Below, in pieces: positions 39,467 through 50,542 of a DNA stretch of 64,000 nucleotides. The position numbers and the translations under genes are program-made. This stretch comes from Macrotis lagotis (taxonomy: Eukaryota > Chordata > Mammalia > Peramelemorphia > Peramelidae), in assembly GCF_037893015.1 (NCBI RefSeq), contig NC_133658.1:883679038-883743037 (forward strand), given 5' to 3'. Each line of letters begins with the position of its first letter. Position 1 is the first letter of the stretch. The notes under the pieces are model-generated. The model did not search any database and was not told the origin of the DNA. It was given only the letters and a program-made list of their open reading frames with translations.

Positions 39467-39480
39467 AAACTGGAAATAAT
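39300..39480 (+). repeat. Unnamed dispersed repeat (family B)
   Basis: 'aataaacatttgttaaattc', 'ctactatgttccaagcat', 'ctgccctcaaggagctccca' and 'gtctaatgagggagaaaaca'. Related copies: 41,670-42,060, 43,600-43,745 and 58,615-58,725. Interrupted here by an (AT)n run. Confidence 0.6.
39433..39461. repeat. (AT)n microsatellite
   Basis: About 14 AT units within the family B copy. Confidence 0.93.
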
Positions 39481-40903
39481 CAAGTGTGGGAAGACACTGG
39501 AATTACTATATTATAGAATTGTTGTCCCAGATGACTTAATATAAACAATCATAAATGTCAAGACAGCAGATAAACTAAATGGACCGTGAATGAGTTAGGT
39601 TTGAGAAGCAGCATGGCACAGGATCATAGATCTAGTCTTGGAAAGGACCTCAGAGACCCAAGGGATAGAGTCCTAAATTGGAAATCAGGAAGACCTCTGT
39701 TCAGACCCATGTCATTTCATGGATGTGTGGTTTCATTGCTGAGCCTCAGTTCTTCATCCAGCCTTCATCCTACAGAGGGGGAACACCAAAGAGGAACTGC
39801 AAAGTCCTATACTGGTGATAGTAGGAGATAAAATTTACACCCAGGTCTTCTGATTCCAAAGCCATCCTTCCTTCTCCTGCACTAGCCAGCCTAGGGACTT
39901 GTTGGAGGCCAATGTCAGAGGCTGAAATGGAAACTGCAAGCCTAGCCCTCACTTTACTATGGTAGTGGTGTTGTTTAGTTATTTCAATCATATCTGACTC
40001 TTTGTGACCCCACATGGGGGTTTCTTGGAAGCTTCCAGCCTGGTGGGCATAGGAAAGGAAGGCTAGGATGGACCTTCTGAAAGAATTTCAGAAGAAATAT
40101 CCTTCTAAATATAGAAAGTGTGAGTTTGGGCAGATAGACTTTTTGGTATCCACCCCCTACCCACACTCTTACCTTTTGTCAGCATGACATTTCAATAAAC
40201 AGCCACATAAGCAGAGAGGGGAGGCAGTTTTTTTTTTTTTCAAACAGCATTTTGTCAGTAATTTAGTAACCTGGGTTCTTTTTTTTTTTTAAGTGTAATG
40301 AAGTTCTAATTCTTTGACTCTCAAATACCTTTGGCTCTTTCCCTTAGCACCATATCTTGTCCTAATTAACATGATTCCAACAGGAAGATCCCAGAGCGAT
40401 ACTTCCTCCTCTCCTCTCACAGTCTGTGCGGGCTTTTATGTATTCTCATTTAAATAATTAATCCTCATTACAGTTTGCTACGTCTGATGTGGGAGGAAAG
40501 CTGGTAACCACCTCAGATCCCAGGATATTTGCTTCTTGCCTGTCTCTTTTTTGCATCCCTTTCATGTAAAAGTCTTTATTAGTGGGCACCAGGGTGTAGA
40601 GGTAACCCATCCTTACCCTTCAGTGTTTATTAACTATAAAACAAGGACCCTCCCTGACTCACTTTACTAGCTGGGGGTGAATACTATGGAGTGAAGTAAT
40701 TTGGGGGCAGAATGAGAGGATGGTGGAAGGGATGTTGCAGGACTGTAGAAATGGGGAATTTATTTGGACTAAATAAACTTTGTTGAACAAAAATGAAAAG
40801 TCTTAATATCACAAGCCTGTTCTCAAATCTCAGCCTCCACCAGTTCCCAGGGTCCTGAGTGAAGACAGAATATGCTCTGTTGCTCCAATAACACTCTAAT
40901 AAT

Positions 40904-41160
40904 ACTAGCTAGGTGGCACAATAATGCATAAAGTGCTTCACCTGGAGTCAGAAGGACTTAAGTTCAAATCCATCTTAAGCTACATATTAGCTGTGTGACC
41001 CTGGGCAAATCACTTCACCCTGTTTGCCTCAGTTTCCTCATCTTTCAAATGATCAGGAGAAGGAAATGGCAAACTATTCCATTATCTTTTTGCCAAGAAA
41101 ACCCCAAATGGGGTCATGAAGGACTGGACGTGACTGAAAAAAATGACTGAACAACAACAC
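40904..41160 (+). repeat. SINE with RTE/BovB-like tail
   Basis: 'ctagctaggtggcacaataa', 'cctgtttgcctcagtttcct', tail 'gggtcatgaaggactggacg' and 'gactgaacaacaacacc'. The best preserved copy of its kind here. Confidence 0.85.
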
Positions 41161-41212
41161 CAGTGGATCTGTGATCTCCTTGGGATGGGTATTCTTATCC
41201 CTGGGTATACCT

Positions 41213-41357
41213 TTTCTTTTTTGCAAGGCAATGGGGTTAAGTGGTTTGCCCAAGGTCACACAACTAGGTAATTATTAAGTGTCTGAGGCCAGATTTGAAC
41301 TCAGGTACTCCTGACTCCAGGGCCTGTGCTCTATCCACTGGCCACCTAGCTGCTCCT
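41213..41357 (-). repeat. tRNA-derived SINE, minus strand
   Basis: 'tttttgcaaggcaatggggt' through 'ccactggccacctagctgct'. 'gggtatacctt' before and 'gggtatatctt' after look like its target duplication. Confidence 0.92.
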
Positions 41358-41669
41358 ACCTTGGGTATATCTTGATACATCACAAGCTGCTCTCATCCTT
41401 GGCCTCGTTTAGAGGGCTGGAGACCCATCTTCATGAAATTGTGAGATTAATTGATAGGCAATCAGGCTAGACTTGTCAATTGGTTATCTTTTGTTGGTCC
41501 TCTGCGACTAGTCCATCATAAGATTTATATCTTTATGAAAGTACCTTTCACACATGCACCCTTCTCCTGGTTTGAGGGTGGGTTGGAGCCTATGCATATC
41601 TGCCATGGAATTCTCTCTATATTCTGGTACAATTTTGCAGATAACTGCTAATCCAGAATGATCTATCAT

Positions 41670-42060
41670 TTGTGCTCAAACTATGAGTTAGTCAACATGT
41701 AATTACTTTCGCCAGATGCTACTGAGCACTGGAGATACAGAGAAAAGTGAAAACACAGTTTCCTATCATTAAGGAGCTCACATTTTAATGGGAGAGACAA
41801 CATGCAAATAATTGTGGACATACAAGAAGAAAGGAACTAGATGAGTTGATTGGGGTGGGGGCCAGGTGGGAGGGAACAGACTGGAGAAGGTTTCTTGAAG
41901 AGGTGGGATTTTGGGCTGAGTCTTGAAGGAGACCAGGAAAGCCAAGAGGAAGGAGAGCTGAGAGGGAAAGCCTTTCAGACATGGGTTCGAATGGCTATGA
42001 TGATATTTCATCTTCATGTGGATGAGGAACAGCAAGGAAGTCAGTGTCACTGAATCTTAA
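41670..42060 (+). repeat. Unnamed dispersed repeat (family B), longest copy
   Basis: 'gagcactggagatacagaga', 'ttaaggagctcacattttaa', 'gggagagacaacatgcaaat', then 'gtgggattttgggctgagtc' and 'agcctttcagacatggg'. Three plus-strand features of the family appear here in order. Confidence 0.6.
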
Positions 42061-42279
42061 GATGAGGTGGTAGGAAATAAAGAGTAAGAAGCCTGAAAAA
42101 AATAGGGATTACACGGTCACATCTGAACATTAAGTTAAAAGTTACTTTGGCAAATCTTATATCTGTCTTTACCAAATACAGTCTGAGAGCAGTAAGGAAG
42201 GAACTTGTTTTTTGCAATTCAATTTGATCAGCATTTATCAAAGAACCATGAATAATGATCCAATAATAATCCATTTATA

Positions 42280-42530
42280 TAATGCCAACTAAGTACTAGA
42301 CACTGCTCCAAATGTTTTACAAATATTATTTCATTTGATCTCACAACAGTCAGGGAGAGAAAAGCTATTATTTTCTCATTTTTCAGATGTGGAAGCTGAG
42401 ACAGAGGGTAAGTGACATGTCTAGGATCATGCTGCTAGAAAATAGCTGAGGCTGGATTTGAACTTAGATCTTCCTGATTCCAGTATGGTGTGCTACCTCC
42501 TGTAACACCCAGCTGCCCAAATAATTTTTG
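42280..42530 (-). repeat. MIR/CORE-type SINE, minus strand
   Basis: 'gatctcacaacagtcaggga', 'ggctggatttgaacttagat' and 'cttcctgattccagtatgg' are in the reverse order expected. Confidence 0.75.
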
Positions 42531-45461
42531 ACCAACCAATAAATTTCTTATTCTCAATTTATTGGAAGACTGTTCCCAGGGAAAGAGGAATTCCAGTGCC
42601 TTTGATAGCTAATATTCTAAGTACTTGACTCTAACATGAGGTTTCAGGTATGACTTGCTTTTATTGGACAGTCAAAATGTTTAAGGCAGTGCAGACTAAA
42701 CACATTGAGAAATTTTATTCTATCAAAACATTCAATCAAATAATGAATAAATATTTCTTGATCCCAGTCCCAGGCCCCAGTGCAGTACAAGAAGGATTCT
42801 ATGATGTAGTTAGGTACCAGTCATCAGAGGCTGCAAATACCAATGCTCAGGGGCCTTGTGGGCAGAGAGCCAGATGTTCACAGTTGCACATATTCTATTC
42901 AAAACACAAAATATGTATATTCACTGATCTACAAAATGCTTTCATCATTATGTTTAATAATTCCTTGTTATCTCCAAAGTAAAATCAGGTGAAAATTATT
43001 TGCCAAGGCAATGCTCAAGAGAATGATATGCTACCAAGGCCTTATTAATTTGTTTGCTACTTAAGTCTCCTCATCAGACCCAAAGGAAGGTAGCCAGATT
43101 TATGCAAAAAGGAAACAAAATGACGAATATGTATACTGTGTCAAAGAAAACTTTCTAGCTTGCTGGCTAGTCTTCCTTAATATTTTAAATTAAATGTGTT
43201 ACATCTTAATCAAGGTAACTTCCGGCCTATATTCAGCATGAATTCTTGACCTTCTCCCCTGTTTCCAAACCAGGCTCTCTCCCTGCCCTTTGCCTGCCTG
43301 CCCTTTAAGGGCAGAGAAGGGGGCTCTTTACATAGTAAGAGCTAAAGGTCAAGCTGCCCAACAAGGCTCTCCCAGCCTCCAAAATAGCTCTCACACCAGC
43401 CTGCATTATTAGCACCCTCCTCTCTTAGTTGGCTTGAGATTCTACTAAGTGCAGCCAGACTCTCCTCTGGTTCAGATAACAAAGGGACATTGTCTCCAGG
43501 AGGCATTGTTAAAATGTGCTGTGCTTGCAATACCAGGGCGGTTCCTTAACAAGGACGCCATGGGAAGCTGATGAGCCTCATTCTGGGGGTAAGAGGTAAA
43601 GTCCCTTCAACGAGTCTTTATTAAGCACAAACTGAATTTCAGACCATGGTGATGAGCAAACAAAAAACATAAACAGTCTTGCCTTGAGGAAATTATATTT
43701 CACATATAATGTCAGTGTAAAGTAAATTGAAGGTTAAATGTACAGATGGAAATCCAGAATCTTTTTTCTACCTATAATTTAGTGGGGAGGGTGGGGTTGT
43801 TTGGATTGTTTGGCTGAGTGGCTGAAAGACACTAATATAGTGATAAGCAATGAAACCCAAGTCTAATTTTTTCATTGACTTGTAGAAATGGAATACATTA
43901 AATTAGTAATCTTGCATGACAAGCTTGTTGGTATAGATTTGTCACTGGGATCCCTGAAGATCAAAATGCTATTTTAACCCTGAAGAAGAAAACTCCTAAT
44001 TACAGCTATAATTATTAAAATCAGTGATAACCCCCCCACACACACACACACACCAGTGAGATGGCTATGATACTATGCATGACAATGAAGCTACAGAATT
44101 GTGTCTCTTCCCTTTTCCTCTCTTTTGCTCTTTCATGTCAGAGGAGAAAAATGAAAGTGACAGAGAAGGTTGGAAGAAGGTTGGAAAAGGAAAGGAAATG
44201 AGCTCCTTGAGGGTAGGGACTGTCTTTTGCCTCTTTTTGTACTCCCAGAGTTTAGCACAGTGTGTGGTTCATAGTAGATGCTTAATAAATATTGATCAAT
44301 GGATGAAGTACCTACTCCGTGCCAGGCAAATCTCATTTGAGTCTCACAGCAACCCTGATGAAGAAAATGAAGCAGAGGTTAAGTGACTTATCCAAGTCAT
44401 AGAGCTAGGAAGTGGGTGAAGGTAAATTTGAATGCAGGTCTTCCTGACCCCAGGTCCAGTGCTGCACCATTTAGTTGAGGTGGCAAAAGGAGGAAGAAAG
44501 AGGTGAACTTAGCTACCAAGCTTCATGCCACTATTAAATTAAAATGTTGAAATTAAGCTCTGAAGCTGGATGACCTTCTTTCAGCTCCTTGCCCCTTGTG
44601 GTAACTTGGTTTGTGACTTTGGGCAAATCAGTTAACCTTTCTAGACCTCAGTTTCCACATCTCTAAAATGGAGGGAGGGGTTGGATTAAATGATCCTGAA
44701 ATTCCTTTCACTTTAAAGCTATGATCTTTTGACTAAATCTAAAGATATCCTTCCCTCTGTTACTATTGGAATGATGGGGAGGAAAAAGAGAAGGCTCAAA
44801 AAGTCTCGAGAGGGTTAAAGACCCTCAAGAGTCACACATTGTTAGGAGCTTGAACATCTATCATCTAAAACCAATTCCCTCCTTTTTTTTTTAATATGAG
44901 GAGGCTAAGACCTACTTCACTACTTACCTAAGATTGACACAGCCCTCCCATCCCCCACCCCAACTGTCTAGCTTTGACAACAAAAGTAACTAGGTCCTTG
45001 AAGGCAGCAAAGAGACACTGTTTGGGCTCAGTTCCCAGAGCTCATTAAAGGACAATTTTGACTGAATAAAATCCCAAATCTGTAAGCCCAAAGAATATTC
45101 AGTAGTTACCATCCTTCAGTCCTGACCTTTCTAGACCTATACTGGAGCCTGAAGGGAAAGGATCAAGGAGCATTTTAAAATATTAACTCTTACAGATGCA
45201 CAATTGTAATGCTGGGAAATTCTACATCAATGAATGGCCTGTATTTAGTCCATGATTGATCTGAAGTATTACAGTGAATATTCAAAGCTTCTGGTGATGG
45301 GATGATGATCAATCCAAATCTTGCCACAAAGATTTCTGGGTCCAATCAATGATGTCCTGAGGGATTCAGCATTTTCCCATGCTCTTGAGTCATATATATC
45401 TGAAAAATCCCTTCTCTCCCACTTACCTTTAGCCAAAAACACTAGGAGTAAACTTTTTTCC

Positions 45462-45620
45462 TTTTTTTTTTTAGTTTTTGCAAGGAAATGGGGTTAAGTG
45501 GCTTGCCGAAGTCCACACAGCTAGGTAATTATTAAGTGTCTGAGGTTGGATTTGAACTCAGGTACTCCTGACTCTAGGGCCAGCACTCTATCCACTGCAC
45601 CACCTAGCTGCCCCTACCTA
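45462..45620 (-). repeat. tRNA-derived SINE, minus strand
   Basis: T run, 'gcaaggaaatggggttaagt', 'cacacagctaggtaattatt' and 'ccactgcaccacctagctgc'. Confidence 0.93.
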
Positions 45621-46379
45621 GCCACCCCTAAATTTCTTTCTAGGAAGCATCTCTTGCTGCCTCCCTTCGACTGGGTCAGAGAGTTTAGAATTGAAAATGG
45701 GTCTTGGGGATTGCATGAAATTTGAGGTCCTCATTTTGTAAATAAGGGAAGATTTAAATAATTTGCTGGTGGTCATACCTGTAGTAAGCAGGAGAGCTAG
45801 GATTCAAACCAAGGTCTTTTGCCTCTATACTATTATTCCCTTTCCAGTAATATCACACTTATTAAGTCTTATTCTTCATTTCTTTTCTTTCCTTCTTTTT
45901 TTTTAAGACAGAGTTCAGTGACTTACCCAGGATCCCACAGCTAGTAAGTGGCTGAGTTCACTTTTCAACTTAAATCCTCCTATCTCCTAGAGATAGTTGC
46001 TCTAATCACTGTTCCACTTAGCAATCCCCTTATTCTTCATTTCTAAAATACCTATTGGGAAGTGAATTTCTCCAGACACTCCAGTCCATTATGGGTAGGA
46101 TTGTCCCAGACATTTACATTTATTGGGTTGAGAAAGTTCACTTACTCAGAGTAAGACTTAACAAATATTATGTTGCTCAAAAGGATATGGAGGCAAAAGA
46201 CCTTGGTTTGAATCCTAGCTGTCTTGCTTACTTACAGGTGTGACTACCAGCAAATCATTTAAACCTCTCTGGGTCCCAGTTTCCTTATTTGAAAAATGAG
46301 GAACTCAGGTATTATGCCATCTTTAAGACCCATTTTTAACTCAAAAAAGGTCAGAACTGAGAATCTTTTAAATGAATAT
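45621..46379. other. Intergenic stretch with MIR remnants
   Basis: Two minus-strand MIR-type pieces (about 45,690-45,850 and 45,905-46,030) and one plus-strand piece (about 46,185-46,310). No gene seen. Confidence 0.5.
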
Positions 46380-46835
46380 TTTATTTGTTTTCCAATTATA
46401 TACAATAGTAGCTTCTACCTATCATTTTTTGTAAGGATTTGAATTTTACAATTTTTCCCCCTACCCTCCCTTCCCTCTCCCTGCCCCCCAGAAGGCAGTC
46501 TGATAATCTTTACATCCTTTCCATGTCAAACATTGATCAAAATTGAATGTGTCAAGAGAAAAATCATACCCTTGAGAAAAAAAAATTAGAGATAGCAAAA
46601 TTATGTAGTATATAAGATAACTTTTTTTTTAATTGAAGGTCTTTGGTCCTTGTTTTAACTCCACAATTCCTTCTCTGGATACAGATGGTATTCTCCATCA
46701 CAGGTACTCTAAAATTGTCCCTGATTATTGCACTGATGGAATGAGCAAGTCCATTAAGGTTGATCATCACCCCCATGTTGCTGTTAGGGTGTACAGTGTT
46801 CTTCTGGTTCTGCTCATCTCACTCAGCATCAAGAA
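46380..46835 (-). mobile_element. 5'-truncated L1 3' end, minus strand
   Basis: 46,640-46,835 is the reverse complement of the segment before the L1 3' UTR (compare 15,340-15,490): 'aacattgctgttagggtgt'-like order and 'gttctgctcatctcactcag'. The rest, 46,380-46,630, is 3' UTR of a related but distinct subfamily. Confidence 0.8.
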
Positions 46836-47589
46836 CTGAGAATCTTATTTGAAACAATTTTCTCATACCCTCTGCAACCAAGGTTCTTAACATTTTTGGT
46901 GTCAGGGCTTCCTTTGGTAGTCTGATGAAGCCTATGAACCTCTTCTCAGAAATGCAATTTTTAAATTCACAAAATAAAATATATAGGATGGCAAAGGGAA
47001 CCAATTATATTGGAATAATTATCAAAAAAAATCTTTTTGAAGGAACAGGTCACAGAACCCAGGCTAAGACCCTGTGTACATTTGACGGTTGAATTGCTCC
47101 AAAGGAAACAGTTATGACCTCAAAGACATGAACAATGATATTAATATGAATACTTTGGTAGGCAAACAGTCTTGATGAGAAGTAGGTCACATTTCTGAAT
47201 GCTTTTAATTGTTTGTTCCAAGTTTCTGGGTCAGTGAACCCTAGAGCCAAAAGGATCCTTGAGTTTTCCTAATTTAGATCCTAGAGTTGAAATTCTAGCT
47301 ATGACATACCCCAAAGATGGCCATTGACCTTACCTTGGACACTTTATGGGAGACCATACTTACTATATCAGTCTATTCCACTGTTGGACGGCTGTTGATC
47401 TCTCTAAAACTCTTCTCTTCCTTTCCATTGGTCCTGTTCTGCCCAATGTAGCCAACTAGAGCAATTTTTATTTTATTTTCACGTGACAGTCCTTGATATA
47501 TGTGAATAAAAATGGTCTATTTCTTTAGCAGCCTGTGGCTGTGAACTGGAGGCCGAACTTGTCAGGTTCCAAACCTTCTTGTGACCTTG
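46836..47589. other. Intergenic, unrecognised
   Basis: No gene or clear repeat; short open frames on the minus strand show no family signal. Confidence 0.35.
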
Positions 47590-47800
47590 GATAAATCACT
47601 TAACCCTGATTGCCTCCCATCCAGGGCTATCTCCAGTTGTTCTGATTCATATCTGGTCACTGGACCCAGATGGCTCCAGAGCAGAAAGTGAGGCTGGTGA
47701 CTTAGCACAGGTCCCCTCAAATCCAATCCACTTGCTTGTTATGGCATCACCTCCTTGACATCATGGTTTTCTTCTAGAATGAAGGACAAACATTATCAGA
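47590..47800 (-). repeat. Unnamed dispersed repeat (family A), minus strand
   Basis: Reverse of the family A order: 'gttctgattcatatctggtc', 'agatggctccagagcag', 'atccaatccacttgcttgtt', 'atggcatcacctccttgaca' and 'gaatgaaggacaaac'. Confidence 0.6.
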
Positions 47801-47844
47801 TTAAAATTTGAGATACCAGGGGCAAAGTCATTAAAACTTACTTT

Positions 47845-48235
47845 TCTCATTGTGTTTGTCCTTCATTTTGGAAAAGGACATCACAGTGATCTCTTGACTT
47901 ATGGGTGAATTGGATTTAAGTGAGACAGAGTTTCATGACGTAACTGGCCTCATTATCTTTTCCTAAGTCATCAAAGTCCAGTGGCAAGTCAAAAATCAAG
48001 ATGATTGATGGAGCCCAGGATGAAATGGATAACCTTGGCATTTTCAGTGTCTGACCAAGCTCTCAGTTCTCCACAGTCCCTGCCATCATCATGAATGCTG
48101 GAACAAATTGTTCTCATCTGCTCGTTCCAACTGGAAAAGTCTTCACATGCTTGGGGTAGACACCCTTGTGATTCCCTGATGGGTTTGAGGCCTTGGTTAC
48201 CCTCAATCAAGGGTGTGGCTGATGTACATGCTCTA
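47845..48235 (+). repeat. Repeat related to family A, longer and diverged
   Basis: Starts 'gtgtttgtccttcattttgg' and has 'gtgaattggatttaagtgag' like family A. It then continues with about 250 bases not shared by the other copies. It lies back to back with the minus-strand copy at 47,590-47,800. Confidence 0.45.
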
Positions 48236-48440
48236 GCTTCTTAGACTCTCAGGTGACAGTTGTGTGAATCAGGGACACAAGGGGCAGCTTTGAAAGGTGC
48301 TCAGTAATTCTCATACCAGAGTGTTAGTTTTCCTGAATGCCACATACGCCTCAGTTTCTGCTTGTAGCACTTACTTCACTGTTATTATGAGGGTCATATG
48401 AGATATACACTTTCAGGCAACTGATTGATCAGGAGTTCTT

Positions 48441-48442
<2 letters not shown>

Positions 48443-48492
<50 letters not shown>
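48443..48492. repeat. (GT)n microsatellite, 25 units
   Basis: Pure GT run. Confidence 0.97.
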
Positions 48493-48597
48493 TAGACTCT
48501 GGTCATGTATTGAATATGGACCACTTCTTAGGTTAATATTTTTAAAAAAAAACTAATAATTGAAGGAAATGCTAAATTTCAGAGAGGTGGTTGTTGT

Positions 48598-48822
48598 GAT
48601 AGCTAGGTGCACATTCGATAGAGTGCTGCCCTCATCTTGAATTCAAATCTGACCTGAGACACTTATAAGCTATGTGACCTTGGGCAAGTTATTTAAATCT
48701 GTTTGCCTCAGTCTCCTCATCTGCAAAATGAACTGGAGAAGGAAATGGCAAACCACTCTGATATCTTTGCCAAGAAAACCCCAAATGAGGTCACAGAGAG
48801 TCGCACACATGACTAAAGCAAC
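48598..48822 (+). repeat. SINE with RTE/BovB-like tail
   Basis: 'gatagctaggtgcacattcg', 'gtttgcctcagtctcctcat', 'actggagaaggaaatggcaa' and 'gaggtcacagagagtcgcac'. Confidence 0.82.
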
Positions 48823-49589
48823 ATCAGATTAAGAATCTCTGGGTTAGATAAAACAGATAAATGTCAAGTTTTGTTTGTTTTTATCAGACTTATAAGTTCA
48901 CTCAGTTCTCTCTCTACAAACGCTGATGAACATCTTTGTCGTTTACCATGAAAGAATTTTCTGAGGACGCTGACAGGTGATTTGCTATGGGTCACATGCT
49001 TAGCATGGACTTGAACCCAGGTCTTCCAGATTCAAGGACCAGTGGTTTCTCCATTAAGTCACATTGCCTCTCCAGTTAGTATTAGGGGTTATTGCTATTA
49101 CTGCCATCCCTAGTGTGGCAAGTTTTCCGGTCCCCTTCGCATCTTGTTCATCTTTTTGTTTTCCCTCTGGCTTGCTAATGGTTCTTTCTAAAATGCACTC
49201 CAGCTGTGGAGTAACCTTGGCGTCTCCAGAGACAGGCAGGAAAATTGCTCACCAAGGAGGACAATCGCCTCTGTTCTGTCAGTGCAACCACTCTCGGCAA
49301 TAGGTCTTTTCGCCGCAAGGTCTTTTCACCTGAACTGCTGTCTCATCACATGCTCCCGCCCCCACCTGCAGTATTACCCCTGCAGTGGAGTGTTTGGACA
49401 CAAACTGAGTTTTCCATTTATCTCTTCTAAGCTCCATCCTATTAAATCCACCCTAACTTTTCTGCCTGTCTCGGGACATAGCTGTGAGCCCCCAATTTGT
49501 CCTGGATGCATCTTGTTTGCAAGCAGTCTCCCCCTTTCGTTTGTGAACTCCTACAGGGCAGGGACCGGCTTGGGCCTCTCGCTGTATCC
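48823..49589. other. Sequence left of the second CpG island
   Basis: A minus-strand MIR piece at about 48,970-49,065, otherwise unrecognised. GC content rises toward 49,500. Open frames here have no family signal. Confidence 0.45.
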
Positions 49590-49645
49590 CCCCCGGCTCT
49601 TGTCGGGTATACAGCAAGCGCTTAATACACGCGTGCTGCATGGAC
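49545..49645 (+). repeat. L2-type 3' end at the island edge
   Basis: 'gaactcctacagggcaggga' and 'agcaagcgcttaatacacgc' match the usual L2/MIR 3' consensus. It is unusually rich in CpG for an old repeat, which suggests long-term protection from methylation. Confidence 0.55.
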
Positions 49646-50018
49646 TCGAGCTGTTTGCTCCTCGCCCTTCCTCCCGCTCCCGGACTGGGCCAGTCGGACA
49701 AGCTCAGACTGGCTTTCTGGGCCCCTGCTGGTTTGGCTGCCCCCCCGCTTTGAAGCAGCTCTGTGCGTAGGAGAGGACTTTGGTGGCCCCAGAGCCGGAG
49801 ATAACCCGCGGGCTCCGGCTCCAGACACGCCCTCTCCGGGCACGCCCCCGACACGCCCCCACCGAGCCCCCGCCCGGCCCACTCGGCGCCGCCCCCGGCC
49901 GCTCCCCCCACCGCCCCCAGCCTCTGCCCCGGACTAGGCCCCGCCCTCCCCGAGGCCCCGCCCCTTTCCCCGCCGGTGGCAGCTCCCGGCCCCGTCGGGC
50001 CCCGCCCCCCGAGGCCGG

Positions 50019-50023
50019 CCAAT
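50019..50023 (+). promoter_or_regulatory. CCAAT box between GC boxes
   Basis: 'ggccaatccccgcccc': CCAAT directly followed by a GC box, about 170 bases upstream of the likely exon 1 start. Confidence 0.55.
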
Positions 50024-50196
50024 CCCCGCCCCCGAAGCCTCCCGGCCCCGCCCCCGGGCGGCGCGCCCCCCTCTCCGCGGGCGGGCGTCGCCGCCGCCGC
50101 AGCCCCCCGCGCCGCGGCCTGCGCGGGGCCGAGGCCGCCCAGGCCCGGTCCCTCCCCCGGCGGCCTGGCGCCTCCCTCGCGCCCTCCCCGCCGCGG

Positions 50197-50203
50197 TGAC
50201 TCA
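50197..50203 (+). promoter_or_regulatory. AP-1 consensus site TGACTCA
   Basis: Exact TRE heptamer in the otherwise GC-only island, close to the likely transcription start. It may be functional or chance. Confidence 0.5.
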
Positions 50204-50364
50204 CGGAGCGGGAGGCGGAGGCTGCGCTGAGGCGGAGGCGGCCCGGCTGCTGCTGCTGCTGCTGCTCCCGCTCCTCCCGCCGCCGCTCCGCCGCCGAGCC
50301 CAGCCGCGCGCGCCCCGGAGCAGGCCGGGCCCGCAGCCCCGCTCCGGCCCCGGGGCCGGCCCAG
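50204..50364 (+). other. CTNNBIP1: Probable noncoding exon 1 of CTNNBIP1
   Basis: Ends 'gccggcccag' followed by 'gtaaga', a strong donor at 50,364/50,365. The 5' edge is not marked; it is placed just after the AP-1 site. Contains a (CTG)n run of about seven units at 50,246-50,266. No initiator ATG with a recognisable protein lies in it. Confidence 0.5.
50246..50266 (+). repeat. (CTG)n run in probable exon 1
   Basis: Seven GCT/CTG steps in the transcribed 5' UTR. Confidence 0.9.
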
Positions 50365-50385
50365 GTAAGAGGCGCGCCGGGCGGC

Positions 50386-50455
50386 CTGGCCCGGCCCGGC
50401 CCGGCCCGGCCCGGCCCGGCCCCGGCCCTGGCCCTGGCCCCGGCCCCGGCCCGGC
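50386..50455 (+). repeat. (GGCCC)n pentanucleotide tract
   Basis: About 12 GGCCC or GGCCCC/T steps starting 22 bases after the exon 1 donor. The minus strand reads (GGGCC)n, with G3 runs every five bases. Confidence 0.92.
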
Positions 50456-50542
50456 TCCGCGGGGCGCCGCCGGCTCTTTGTCTCCTGGGGAGGGGCGGCC
50501 AGGCGGCGACCCCCCCGCCGCTGTGCCCCCGCCGTGCCTCCG

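Larger units (their letters stand above)
37986..40901. other. Intergenic stretch, mostly old repeats
   Basis: Contains a SINE-derived 'gccagtgctctatccactgt' piece (about 38,050), minus-strand MIRs at 38,195-38,380 and 39,060-39,235, an RTE-tailed SINE at 38,578-38,760, a family B repeat at 39,300-39,480 and an (AT)n run at 39,433-39,461. Around 40,170-40,640 nothing is recognised. No gene seen. Confidence 0.5.
41358..45461. other. Intergenic stretch, old repeats and unique sequence
   Basis: Family B copies at 41,670-42,060 and 43,600-43,745; minus-strand MIRs at 42,280-42,530 and 44,290-44,480; a plus-strand MIR at 44,610-44,730; an L2-type 3' end at 44,190-44,300. Unrecognised sequence fills 42,540-43,600 and 44,740-45,460. 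No gene seen. Confidence 0.5.
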
